From: Planctomycetaceae bacterium
GTDB lineage: Bacteria > Planctomycetota > Planctomycetia > Pirellulales > Pirellulaceae
Length of the DNA stretch: 64,000 nucleotides
Direction of reading: 5' to 3'
Assembly: GCA_018660825.1 (NCBI GenBank)
Contig: JABJJO010000045.1
Location: 17,505-81,504, forward strand
The position numbers were made by a program, and so were the translations under genes. Under the pieces are notes generated by a model. The model had not been told where the DNA came from. It searched no databases and saw only the letters and a program-made list of their open reading frames with translations. Positions 37,000 to 46,279 of this stretch are shown here, one piece after another (positions within the stretch are counted from its first letter, which is position 1; the number at the start of each line of letters is the position of its first letter).

Positions 37000-37820
37000 C
37001 TAGAAGCCTCGTTCTGACGATTGCAACTGTGATCAGTTGTCTGTCATCGGCTACCATTCAGGCACAACAACCGACCGAAAACCAACTGGCACTGCTAAAG
37101 ATTTTTCGCAGCGAATTCGTTGCGCTGGGGCCCGGCACCAAACACTTTAGCAAGACATTCCAAATGGGTGGCAGCAAAACTGCAGCGTCGCTTGAACAAC
37201 CTCAACACAGCGTAGCCATTGCATATAATTTTTCCGTCGCTCGCTACGAAATTCCTCAAAACCTCTGGGAAGTGGTTATGGGCAGTAACCCTTCTAAATG
37301 GAAGGGACCACGAAACTCCGTTGAAATGCTCTCCTTTGCCGAGGCCCAAGATTTTTGTCGCAAAACGACTCTCTTGATGAGACAGGCAAAGTTGATCAAG
37401 GGAAACCAAATCGTTCGTTTGCCGTCAGAAGCTGAATGGGAATATTTCGCTCGCGCGGGAACGGAAACAATCTACAGCTTCGGTGATTCCGTTGACAAAC
37501 TAAATGACTACGGCTGGCACACAGGAAATGCCGCGGGGAACGATCCCCCTGTCGGTGCAAAGAAACCAAACCCCTGGGGGCTCTATGATATCCACGGGTA
37601 TTTATGGGAATGGTGTTTGGACACCGGTCACAATGACTACGATCAAGCGCCCTCAGATGGCTCCGCTTGGATTGCGACGAAGAGTAAAACTCGCATCGCT
37701 CGCGGCGGAAGCTGGAAAGATAAGCCGCTGAAGCTGACTAGCAGTTTTCGTTTTATCGTTCCCGCTGACCATCAAGACGACGCACTGGGGCTGCGCTGCG
37801 TATTGACTGCTGAAAAATAG
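36996..37820 (+). CDS. Secreted SUMF1/FGE-fold protein lacking the FGE active-site cysteines (copy B)
   Basis: 274 aa, GTG start within the flotillin stop codon. It has a signal peptide ([19 protein letters not shown]). SUMF1 motifs are [99 protein letters not shown] and LGLRCVLTA. As in copy A, the RGGS segment reads [11 protein letters not shown] where FGE would have its cysteines, so formylglycine generation is unlikely. It is followed after 23 bases by an exported Gfo/Idh gene, repeating the order SUMF1 then Gfo/Idh seen at 11-13.6 kb on the other strand. Confidence 0.8.
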   Translation: MTRSLVLTIATVISCLSSATIQAQQPTENQLALLKIFRSEFVALGPGTKHFSKTFQMGGSKTAASLEQPQHSVAIAYNFSVARYEIPQNLWEVVMGSNPSKWKGPRNSVEMLSFAEAQDFCRKTTLLMRQAKLIKGNQIVRLPSEAEWEYFARAGTETIYSFGDSVDKLNDYGWHTGNAAGNDPPVGAKKPNPWGLYDIHGYLWEWCLDTGHNDYDQAPSDGSAWIATKSKTRIARGGSWKDKPLKLTSSFRFIVPADHQDDALGLRCVLTAEK

Positions 37821-37843
37821 CTCTCGTAATCGGAAACATCACT

Positions 37844-39124
37844 ATGAACAACAAAAACCGTCGACAATTTTTGGCTACCAGCGGTGTCCTTGCTACAACA
37901 CCCTATTTCTTTACCAATGTCGATTTATTCGCTCAGGAAAACAAATCTAAAAACGACAAGCTTAACGTGGGTAACATTGGTGTCGGCGGGCGGGGGACTG
38001 CCATCGCTAGGCAATCACTCAAACTCGGCAATCCCATTGCTTGCTGTGATGTCGACAAAAACCGAGCAGCTGCATTTTCCAAAAACTCCGGCAATAACTG
38101 TGCTATCTATCACGACTACCGTGAATTGCTTGACCGAGATGATATCGATGTTGTTACCATTGGGACACCTGATCATTGGCATGTGAAAATTGCTATCGAA
38201 GCGCTGCGGGCTGGTAAAGATGTTTACTGTGAAAAACCACTTACGCTAACCATCGAAGAAGGTATCCTCGTCGGCAAAGTTGTCAAAGAAACCGGCAAGG
38301 TTTTTCAAGTCGGTACCCAACAACGAAGTGAATATGGCGGACATTTTTTGAATGCGGTGGCCATTTGCCAACTCGGTTGGATTGGTGATGACCTAAACGC
38401 ACTTTCCTCGGTCGGCACTGCTCGAAAAGGCGGACCGTTCACTCCCTCAAAATCTCCCGATCACCTCGATTGGAACATGTGGCTTGGCCCCGCGCCAGAA
38501 ACACCTTATATCACCGAGCGAACCCATTATCAGTTCCGCTGGTGGCTCGAGTACTCCGGGGGCCAAGTAACCGACTGGGGGGTACATCACACGGATATTG
38601 CTATGTGGGCTCTTGGTCTTCAAAACACGGGCCCAACAACAATCGAAGGAACCGGTGCCTTCGATAAGCGAGAGAACTGCTACAACGTCGCCCACACTTT
38701 TGACACCCTGATGACATTTAAAAATGGCAGTACTATTAATCTCACGAGCGGAAAAAATGAGCTTATTCTTTCAGGCTCCAAGGGAAAAATTCGCGTCAAT
38801 CGGGGAGGAATCACGGGGCAAATTGTCGATCAAATAAAAGACAATAAGCAGATGCAAGAAATCCTTGCCGCTAAGGTACAAGAAATCTATCGCGGCCCCG
38901 TAACACCACACATGGTCAACTTTTTCAATTGTGTAAAAAGCCGAAAATTGCCGATTTCGGATGTGTTCACGCATCACCGCAGCGTCAGTGTTTGTCACCT
39001 CGCAAACATCAGCATGCTCTTGAACCGAAAATTGACTTGGGATCCCAACAAACAAGATTTCGTGGGTGATCAAGAAGCTAGCAAAATGATCTCACGCGAA
39101 AAACGAACAGGATTTGAAATCTAA
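37844..39124 (+). CDS. Exported Gfo/Idh/MocA family oxidoreductase (copy B)
   Basis: 426 aa. Tat-like leader KNRRQFLATSGVLATTPYFF. The Rossmann motif NIGVGGRGTAIARQSL, CDVDKNRA (ribose-binding Asp), TPDHWHVKIAIEALRAGKDVYCEKPLTLTIEEG with the EKP motif, and the catalytic-region GGQVTDWGVHHTDIAMWAL are present, with planctomycete-type insertions such as WNMWLGPAPETPYI. NAD(P)-linked sugar oxidoreduction outside the cytoplasm is inferred from the family. It is probably co-transcribed with the flotillin and SUMF1 genes before it, which is unusual company for an oxidoreductase. The next gene's ORF overlaps it only if its early start is used. Confidence 0.86.
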   Translation: MNNKNRRQFLATSGVLATTPYFFTNVDLFAQENKSKNDKLNVGNIGVGGRGTAIARQSLKLGNPIACCDVDKNRAAAFSKNSGNNCAIYHDYRELLDRDDIDVVTIGTPDHWHVKIAIEALRAGKDVYCEKPLTLTIEEGILVGKVVKETGKVFQVGTQQRSEYGGHFLNAVAICQLGWIGDDLNALSSVGTARKGGPFTPSKSPDHLDWNMWLGPAPETPYITERTHYQFRWWLEYSGGQVTDWGVHHTDIAMWALGLQNTGPTTIEGTGAFDKRENCYNVAHTFDTLMTFKNGSTINLTSGKNELILSGSKGKIRVNRGGITGQIVDQIKDNKQMQEILAAKVQEIYRGPVTPHMVNFFNCVKSRKLPISDVFTHHRSVSVCHLANISMLLNRKLTWDPNKQDFVGDQEASKMISREKRTGFEI

Positions 39125-39212
39125 ACCATTTCAATCCATAATGATTTTCACTAGGCGTGCACACAACGACTCGCGGTATTTACTTCTCTCTTCTCATCAA
39201 CAAGCTATTACT

Positions 39213-40526
39213 ATGCGCAACATCTACCGCTTTCTCTATGTTCTACCATTGCTGGTAACGGCGCTCTTCATCACTGGTTGTGATTCCGAAGAAGAAACGC
39301 CGCCGCTACCGCCAATTGTTGAAGATACACCCACTACGGACAATCCAGCAAGTGCAACAGGGACTCCGAGCACGACACCAGTAACGAACATTCATGGCAG
39401 TAACTCAGCAGATACCTCGGTTATTCTAGATGACTTCCAGTTCGCTGTTCTGGCACGGCCCACAAAACTCATGACGTCCAAACTCGTTGCTCCAATCATG
39501 GAAGCTTTGTTGTCCGACACCGCAGGCAATCAAAATCCACTAAACCAATTACAAGCTCAGACCGGAATTGCTGTTACTCAAATCGATCGAGTGTTGGTCC
39601 TTGGTAACATTCCAATTCCGAAACAAATTGACGCAGCTACTACTTATGAGCGGCATGGGAACGCGTTTGAACCCATCGAAACCGCACCGGCAGATGAAAA
39701 TCAACCTGATCCTGAAACCACCGTTGAACCCGCGATCGACGAACCCGCTACTAAGAAACCGCCGACCATGAAATATGGGGCGGTTATTACGTTGCTCGAC
39801 GGGACAGATATGGACGCACTCATCGCCAAGTTAAAAGAAGGTGGATTTGAAGTGACAACGGTAGACGGCACGGAAATCTGGCAACACAATTTTAACGAAG
39901 AGTTTGCCGTTCACATCAAAGATAATTCAACGATCATGTTGGGGTCAAAACCTGAGCTATTGCAAATGGTCGCTGGCAACGGCGGTGATAATGCACTAGC
40001 CGAACTTGTCTCTTCTCTGAGCGGAGATAATCTGCTTGTTGTCGCAACTGAAACAAAGTCGGTTTTTGACTCCGTCCCAGATTGGGCATTCAACGAACTT
40101 TTCGCCGAGACACCTCAACTTGCACCCGTAGTCGCTTTCATGAAAAACGTTAGCTCATCGGCGATCGCCATCAACCCTGATTCTGACACCCCCATCTTCA
40201 TCGAGCTCATGACACCCGATGAGGAAACGACGATCGACGTATTTACACAGGTTAATTTCTTTGCTGCGCTTGGAAAGAGCATTTTGCCAAATCAAGTACT
40301 GCAATTTGAAAACAACCCCAATGCTGAACCAGAAATGATTGAGGCATTAAAGATGGCCAACACACTTGTGCAAAACCTTAGTTTGACGAAAACGGACAAC
40401 ACCATTACGGTTTCCTTAAAGACCAATGGCGAGTTACGTGCACAAATAATTAAATTCATTAAAATGCGGGTCGCAAATGCCAAAGAGAACGCTGTCCTGG
40501 AATCGCCCGAAAGCATCCCGCAATAA
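39213..40526 (+). CDS. Large lipoprotein of unknown function
   Basis: 437 aa from the ATG at 39213. The track start at 39114 would add 33 residues before the leader. Lipobox LFITGC with Cys23. A low-complexity Glu/Pro/Thr-rich linker (residues ~25-75) follows, then two alpha/beta segments separated by a second acidic Pro-rich stretch (ADENQPDPETTVEPAIDEPAT). The first (FQFAVLARPTKLMTSKLVAPIMEALL) recalls the opening of the secreted 585-aa protein at 5.2 kb, so a distant relation is possible but unproven. No catalytic motif is seen. It lies between the exported Gfo/Idh gene and the phosphatase gene on the same strand. Confidence 0.62.
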   Translation: MRNIYRFLYVLPLLVTALFITGCDSEEETPPLPPIVEDTPTTDNPASATGTPSTTPVTNIHGSNSADTSVILDDFQFAVLARPTKLMTSKLVAPIMEALLSDTAGNQNPLNQLQAQTGIAVTQIDRVLVLGNIPIPKQIDAATTYERHGNAFEPIETAPADENQPDPETTVEPAIDEPATKKPPTMKYGAVITLLDGTDMDALIAKLKEGGFEVTTVDGTEIWQHNFNEEFAVHIKDNSTIMLGSKPELLQMVAGNGGDNALAELVSSLSGDNLLVVATETKSVFDSVPDWAFNELFAETPQLAPVVAFMKNVSSSAIAINPDSDTPIFIELMTPDEETTIDVFTQVNFFAALGKSILPNQVLQFENNPNAEPEMIEALKMANTLVQNLSLTKTDNTITVSLKTNGELRAQIIKFIKMRVANAKENAVLESPESIPQ

Positions 40527-40584
40527 CATGTTTGCAATTTCTACGCTTTCTATGTTTCGCTTTCTACAGGAACGATTGACCAAG

Positions 40585-43500
40585 ATGAAACTATCTACCA
40601 TCGCCGTTTGTTTTTGGGCTGCATTATGTTTGTCCACCTCAGCTGCTGACCACACATATAACTGGTCCGCCACGCACTCACGAACTTGGGCTGGCGCCGA
40701 CTTTTGGGCGAACCGTTTACAAGATTGGGCCGTGCGTAATGGCCGCTTGGAATGTATCGCCGACCAATCTCGACTCGGCGTTCGCACCTTGCATACACTG
40801 ACACATCGATTAAACGATCAAACGGGACGATTTCAACTCGACGTAACTCTCGGACTCACAAATGATAATCCGGCCGCAGTGAACCACCATGGTCTAGCGG
40901 GATTTTTAATCGGTGTCGGTGGCGATTCCATGGACTACCGGGCGGCAGCAATCGTCCACCAGTACCGTGGTCTTGGAGCGGGGATACTTGCGGGTGTACG
41001 CCCCAACGGTTCTCTGGTCATCCAGGATTTCGAACAACTCGGATCTCTACAGCATGTCGCTGATGTGCCCAGCGGCACATTAAGCCGCGAGAAATGGAAG
41101 ATCGTCGATGTTGATAGTTTTGAAACTGGATCACCAGCTGCGAATATCCTCGACGGCAATGACAATACAATCTGGCACACGCAATGGAAAGCTGCCAAAC
41201 CGAAACATCCCCATCACGTTACAATCGATATGGGTCAAGCAAATGTGATTAATGGCTTTGCCTACCAACCTCGGACAAGCAACGTTACTGGGCGGATTTT
41301 AAAATACTCATTTTATATAAGTGCTGACGGTGAAACTTGGGGCGACCCCGTTGCCACTGGTTCACTGCCCGAGGGCGGAGAACTTCAGCAAGTATCCTGC
41401 AAAACCGTCAAGGGTCGATTTCTAAAACTTGTCGCTCTTTCATCGCATTTGGATCGACCCAGCACCGTGATAGCCGAATTCTATGCCTTGGGACAACAGG
41501 GGGCTGTTGTCAAACCTGCTCCCCCTGTCGTAGATACACTGGCCGGACACCGTTTACGATTATATGGTTTCGTACGTCCAGAGGAAAATCAGGCAACACT
41601 CACACTCGATTTGATCAATATAGCCAGTGGCGACGTCGTACAGAGCCTCTCTTACAAAACGGAGCCCGCGCGTCTTATTGGCAACGTGGCACTTGTATCA
41701 CACCCTGGTCAGGCATCCGATACACATCCTGGATGTCGATTTTGGTTTCAAGATTGGCAATTGCGGGGAAATAAAATATCTGCATTTTCGCAGCAACGCT
41801 TAGGTCCCATAATCGGAGCACAACATACAATAAGTCGTAAACGACTGAAGCTAACCGCACAATTGGCGCCCATCGGGGCCGACGACGTTCAAGAAGCGCA
41901 TTTAGACGTCCAACGCGATGAGCAATGGGTTCGCGTGGCGACGACTACGATCATCGTTCCTGGGTACACCGCACCGTTTGCGATTGATAATTGGGAGTCG
42001 GATAAAACGACACCCTATCGAGTGGTCTATGAAACCCGCGATCGCAGCGGTCAGTTACAAACCTCGGTGTTCGCGGGCACGATCCGTCGAGATCCGGTCG
42101 ACAAACAACAAATCGTTGTTGCTGGCTTTACGGGTAACCACAATGTCTCGCACAGTATCGGACGCCAACCGTTCGACTGGCGAAACGGCATGTGGTTTCC
42201 TCATCAAGAAGTCTCCGACCACGTCACCGCGCACAAGCCCGATGTGTTATTTTTCTCCGGCGATCAACTTTACGAAGGTCGCAGCCCAACGTTCCCGGAT
42301 ACTCAAAACATTCTGTTAGATTATCTCTACAAATGGTATCTCTGGTCTTGGGCATATCGAGACCTGACTCGCGACATTCCCACCGTGACGATCCCCGATG
42401 ACCACGATGTATTTCAGGGAAATGTGTGGGGCGAAGGTGGCCGCAAGGCGACCCGAGATCATTTTGGTGGATATGTGCACCCGGCTGAGTTCGTAAAAAT
42501 GGTCGATCGCACTCAAACTAGTCATTTGCCGGATGCTTACGATCCCACCAAAATTGATCAAGGCATTGGTGTGTACTATACCCAGATGACCTATGGTCGC
42601 ATTAGCTTCGCTATCCTAGAAGACCGTAAATTCAAGTCTGGTTGCGCCGGGCGCCTGCCTCCCACCGGAACGGCTCGACCAGATCACATTAACAATCCCA
42701 AGTTTGATGTCTTAAAAGCGGACGTCCCTGGATTAAAGCTATTGGGCGATCGGCAACTCACATTTTTGGAAGATTGGAGCGGCGACTGGCAGGGAGCCGA
42801 TATGAAAATGGCTCTGTCTCAGACCATTTTCGCGAACATGGCCACACATCACGGCGGGGGTTTGCAGTATTTGATCGCCGACTTGGATTCCAACGGTTGG
42901 CCACAAACCGGCCGCAATAAAGCAATTAGTGCTTTGCGTAAAGGATTTGCGTTCCACCTAGCGGGTGATCAACATCTGGCCACCATCGTGCACCACGGCG
43001 TGGAAGAACATAACAATTCCATTTGGTCCTTTTGTGTGCCCTCGATCGCCAATTTTTACCCGCGGATGTGGCAACCTAAAGTTGCGGGAGCAAATCGTCC
43101 GACAGGAGCACCGACGTGGCAAGGCGAGCATTTCGACGGATTTGGCAATCGAGTGACTGTTTATGCAGCAACCAATCCTGGACCAGACATGGGACACGAA
43201 CCTAAAGCGTTGCATAATGGTATGCCAGGATATGGAATCGTCATCATGGATAAAGAAAAGCGGACAATAAAAATGGAATGTTGGCCACGATTCGCAGATC
43301 CAACGGATCCCACTGCACGCCCCTATCCGGGTTGGCCTAAAACAATTAGCCAAACCGATAACTACCTTCGAAAAGCGGTGGCGTTCTTGCCAATGATTGA
43401 AACTGACATTGATAATCCGGTCATCCAAGTCCTTAATGACCAAACAGCAGACGTCGTTTACACAATTCGCATCAACGGCCGACAATTCAGCCCCAAAGTC

Positions 43501-43623
43501 TTTGCCGCGGGAACATATACCATCGTTGTCAGTGAACCCGACAAACAATGGTCGCAATCGTTTAAGAATATCGAATCGACACCGGGTGCCAATGGAAAAA
43601 TCGAGGTGACTCTAACCCCTTAG
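40585..43623 (+). CDS. Secreted PhoD-like phosphatase with discoidin (F5/8 type C) domain
   Basis: 1,012 aa from the ATG at 40585. The track ORF begins inside the upstream gene; the chosen start gives a signal peptide STIAVCFWAALCLSTSAAD. Residues ~20-165 look LamG-like. A discoidin domain follows at ~174-302 (GSPAANILDGNDNTIWHTQW, ISADGETWGDP), then a beta-rich linker, and the PhoD-like metallophosphatase from ~500: DVLFFSGDQLYEG, TVTIPDDHDVFQGNVWGEGG, FAILEDRKFKSG and HLAGDQHLATIVHHG (metal-binding His/Asp). PhoD enzymes cleave phosphodiesters with Fe/Ca. The sugar-binding domain suggests action on a phosphorylated polymer. Its last four bases overlap the convergent SGNH gene. Confidence 0.85.
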   Translation: MKLSTIAVCFWAALCLSTSAADHTYNWSATHSRTWAGADFWANRLQDWAVRNGRLECIADQSRLGVRTLHTLTHRLNDQTGRFQLDVTLGLTNDNPAAVNHHGLAGFLIGVGGDSMDYRAAAIVHQYRGLGAGILAGVRPNGSLVIQDFEQLGSLQHVADVPSGTLSREKWKIVDVDSFETGSPAANILDGNDNTIWHTQWKAAKPKHPHHVTIDMGQANVINGFAYQPRTSNVTGRILKYSFYISADGETWGDPVATGSLPEGGELQQVSCKTVKGRFLKLVALSSHLDRPSTVIAEFYALGQQGAVVKPAPPVVDTLAGHRLRLYGFVRPEENQATLTLDLINIASGDVVQSLSYKTEPARLIGNVALVSHPGQASDTHPGCRFWFQDWQLRGNKISAFSQQRLGPIIGAQHTISRKRLKLTAQLAPIGADDVQEAHLDVQRDEQWVRVATTTIIVPGYTAPFAIDNWESDKTTPYRVVYETRDRSGQLQTSVFAGTIRRDPVDKQQIVVAGFTGNHNVSHSIGRQPFDWRNGMWFPHQEVSDHVTAHKPDVLFFSGDQLYEGRSPTFPDTQNILLDYLYKWYLWSWAYRDLTRDIPTVTIPDDHDVFQGNVWGEGGRKATRDHFGGYVHPAEFVKMVDRTQTSHLPDAYDPTKIDQGIGVYYTQMTYGRISFAILEDRKFKSGCAGRLPPTGTARPDHINNPKFDVLKADVPGLKLLGDRQLTFLEDWSGDWQGADMKMALSQTIFANMATHHGGGLQYLIADLDSNGWPQTGRNKAISALRKGFAFHLAGDQHLATIVHHGVEEHNNSIWSFCVPSIANFYPRMWQPKVAGANRPTGAPTWQGEHFDGFGNRVTVYAATNPGPDMGHEPKALHNGMPGYGIVIMDKEKRTIKMECWPRFADPTDPTARPYPGWPKTISQTDNYLRKAVAFLPMIETDIDNPVIQVLNDQTADVVYTIRINGRQFSPKVFAAGTYTIVVSEPDKQWSQSFKNIESTPGANGKIEVTLTP

Positions 43624-44828
43624 TCCTTCGTCTGAGGCCCATTTACGGCAAATTCCATAATCCGTATTGCCCAGCCCTGACTTTGGGCGTCGGAAGCCTT
43701 ACTAATCCGAACAGTTAAAACATGGGGGCCCACATTCAGATCTTCCGCGAAAATAACAGTTCGTGGGTAATGCAGGCCTCGGCTATGACGATGGTACAAA
43801 TTAACGGTTTGCCATGAACCACCATCCACTTGTACTTCCACGACTCCGGCATCGGGACCTGCTAGAACAAAGGCTCCCATAAACGTGCCCTGAAATGTAA
43901 AACGAAATTCACTCCCTGGTTTTTGCCCATGGAGTAACGGTGCACCGCCAAATCGATTACGGAAACCTCCTTTGATCTCTTTCCATGCTGGCTCCGAAAA
44001 TCGCCAATCCGTTCCCCGCTGGGCTTTTTGCGGGCTGACAAAATGTCCATCCACATAGCTCTTGGCGTCCAATAGGACCTCCGGTTGAAAATGAGGCGTG
44101 ATACGGTTTACTGGTTTCTCCCACCCCTGCTGCAGTAGTTTGACCAGCATCAAATGACAAATAGCATTCCCGTGAGGTTTCGGATGCACGCCGCCATACA
44201 TAGCCCATGTTGTTGTTTTTGAATCAATCAACTGGGTAATTTCACTGCAGAGGTCACTTGTAGAAATACGATGATGTTTGCAAACGGCATTATGTGCTTC
44301 CATCGATACAGGCATCTTCCCTTGCCGAAGTCGATCCATCATCCCCGGATTGGCAAAATGCGTCACTATGATATCCGCCTGCGGATTATGTCGACGTACT
44401 TGAGCAATCATCCCTTCCATGCCACGTACGGCATGCGCAAAATCAAATCCCGCATCCTGATCATCATTTACAGCAAACTCAATAAACAGCAAATCCACCG
44501 GACCTTTTGACAGAACATCCCGCTGTATTCGGTACGCGCCTGTCATTGAACATGTCGAGGCAATACCGGCATCGGTAAAAGTGAATTGTGTTACAGGAAA
44601 TTGTTGCTGTAAATAAGCACTCATTAACGGTCGATACCCGTTCATTTCGGTGATACTACCGCCAATAAAGGCGACATGTCCCCGCTTGGTAGACTCAAAC
44701 ACAAATTTGCTATTGGTCAACGATCCCCGCAGGTGATAATGGTCATCCGAAACATTTGGCAATTCCTCAGCGACAACATTGGTGGAGATTGTCAGCAAAG
44801 CAATGCACATAATTTGCAGATAGGTCAT
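43620..44828 (-). CDS. Secreted SGNH/GDSL-type hydrolase
   Basis: 402 aa with a signal peptide (LQIMCIALLTISTNVVAEE). Block I reads VAFIGGSITEMNGYRP (nucleophile Ser), block II DAGIASTCSMTGAYR, and block III FIEFAVNDDQD (Asn). Block V reads MYGGVHPKPHGN: the usual Asp three residues before the catalytic His is Gly. The last ~130 residues are a beta-rich domain (FRNRFGGAPLLHGQKPGSEFRFTFQGTFMGAF). The start shares one base with the DUF1501 stop (TGATG), so the two are coupled, and the DUF1549/1553 gene lies before that. An esterase or deacetylase acting on carbohydrate is plausible; unproven. Confidence 0.8.
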   Translation of the reverse strand: MTYLQIMCIALLTISTNVVAEELPNVSDDHYHLRGSLTNSKFVFESTKRGHVAFIGGSITEMNGYRPLMSAYLQQQFPVTQFTFTDAGIASTCSMTGAYRIQRDVLSKGPVDLLFIEFAVNDDQDAGFDFAHAVRGMEGMIAQVRRHNPQADIIVTHFANPGMMDRLRQGKMPVSMEAHNAVCKHHRISTSDLCSEITQLIDSKTTTWAMYGGVHPKPHGNAICHLMLVKLLQQGWEKPVNRITPHFQPEVLLDAKSYVDGHFVSPQKAQRGTDWRFSEPAWKEIKGGFRNRFGGAPLLHGQKPGSEFRFTFQGTFMGAFVLAGPDAGVVEVQVDGGSWQTVNLYHRHSRGLHYPRTVIFAEDLNVGPHVLTVRISKASDAQSQGWAIRIMEFAVNGPQTKD

Positions 44829-46276
44829 CAGGCAATAATCTCATTAACAATTCGGGCATCGGATACGACCAGCTTTTGTTCCTGGCCGTTATGTAAATAA
44901 TACAGTTCGTTATGATCAAGTCCAAAGAGGTGCAACACGGTGGCTTGATAGTCATTGGGTTTTACAATATTTTCCACAGCCCGATGTCCGACATCATCTG
45001 TGTTTCCGTAGGTCATGCCGCCTTGAATCCCACCTCCGGCTAGCCACGTGCTAAAGCCCTGCCCATTATGATCGCGGCCACCTGTCTTCGGATCCCCTTC
45101 CATAACGGGCAGTCTTCCAATTTCGCCCCCCCAATGCACAAGCACCTCATCTAACATCCCGCGCTGTTTTAGATCTTTTACTAATCCCGACGAGGGAACA
45201 TCAGTCTTGCGGCAAGCACTGGGGAGTGTATTAATCAGATTCGTATGGTTATCCCATGGCTGCCCTGAATGAAACAATTGCACGAATCGTACACCACGTT
45301 CCACCATCCGTCTAGCGATCAGACAGCGCGTACCATAATCCCGCGTGACCTCTTGATCAATGCCATACAATTGCTGTGTCGCTTTGGTCTCCTGGGAAAT
45401 GTCGAGGGCTTCACTGGCCGAATCTTGCATCCGTGCTGCCAATTCATAACTGGCAATTCTCGCTTCCAAATCGTGTTCGCCCGGGTGTTTGTCCAAATGT
45501 CGCCGATTGATTCTATTAAGGAACGAGAGATTGGAAGCTTGCACGGTCCCTTGTAAATGTGCCGGCGCCGCCAGATTAAGAATTCGTGGTTCTTTCGGTC
45601 GCAGAACCGTGCCCTGAAATAAAGATGGCATCCAGCCATTGGACCAGTTATGCGTGCTGTCCACTGGCGTTCCAGCCGGATCGGTAAGCACCATATAAGC
45701 GGGCAAGTTCTGCGAGATCGAGCCCAGCCCATAGGTGATCCAACTGCCCAGCGATGGTCGTCCGGTTACCCCGGCAATACCAGCATTCATATAACGGATT
45801 GAAACCTCATGGCCATTATGGCCCGTGTGCATTGAACGAATGACACAAACATCGTCCACGATAGAACTCAACCCAGGCAATAGCTCGGAAATTTCTGTGC
45901 CGCATTCACCCTGTTTACTAAATTTGAAGCTGGAACCCTTCAGCGTCTTGGTCGCCCGTTTAATAAAGCTAAAGCCAACTTCGCCGTCATAGGTTTTCCC
46001 ATCCAGTCGTGTCAATTCCGGTTTGGGATCCATGAGTTCCATATGGGCAGGACCGCCATGCTGAAATAACGAAATCATCGCTTTGGCGGTTGGGTGACCA
46101 TGCGGCTTGCGCGGATGCATATCATAAGTGACAGGCGCCTGCTGTACATTCTTGGGTACAGCCAACAGGTTCTCTTCCCCCAACAACGTTGCTAATGCGA
46201 CCATGCCCACGCCCATCGCATTTTCCGACAGAAATTGACGACGATTTACTCCCAGGTTTGTTCCAGTGGGCAACAT
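44828..46276 (-). CDS. DUF1501 family protein in a DUF1549/1553 operon
   Basis: 482 aa. It begins NLGVNRRQFLSENAMGVGMVALATLL, a Tat-type leader. Core motifs are KAMISLFQHGGPAHMELMDPKPELTRLDGKTY, SMHTGHNGHEVSIRYMNAG, FSGQPWDNHTN-like (LFHSGQPWDNHTNLINTLP), LVHWGGEIGRLPV and GRDHNGQGFSTWLAGGG. It starts three bases after the DUF1549/DUF1553 gene ends and is coupled to the SGNH gene by a one-base overlap. The DUF1549/1553-DUF1501 pair is a recurrent planctomycete unit; partners are thought to be exported together but no activity is known. Confidence 0.88.
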   Translation of the reverse strand: MLPTGTNLGVNRRQFLSENAMGVGMVALATLLGEENLLAVPKNVQQAPVTYDMHPRKPHGHPTAKAMISLFQHGGPAHMELMDPKPELTRLDGKTYDGEVGFSFIKRATKTLKGSSFKFSKQGECGTEISELLPGLSSIVDDVCVIRSMHTGHNGHEVSIRYMNAGIAGVTGRPSLGSWITYGLGSISQNLPAYMVLTDPAGTPVDSTHNWSNGWMPSLFQGTVLRPKEPRILNLAAPAHLQGTVQASNLSFLNRINRRHLDKHPGEHDLEARIASYELAARMQDSASEALDISQETKATQQLYGIDQEVTRDYGTRCLIARRMVERGVRFVQLFHSGQPWDNHTNLINTLPSACRKTDVPSSGLVKDLKQRGMLDEVLVHWGGEIGRLPVMEGDPKTGGRDHNGQGFSTWLAGGGIQGGMTYGNTDDVGHRAVENIVKPNDYQATVLHLFGLDHNELYYLHNGQEQKLVVSDARIVNEIIA

Positions 46277-46279
46277 CTT

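Noticed and set aside
42958-43557. 199-aa ORF antisense to the PhoD gene
   Set aside because: It is a shadow of the phosphatase frame; its translation is rich in Cys, His and Ile without any family pattern, while the sense frame has all PhoD motifs.
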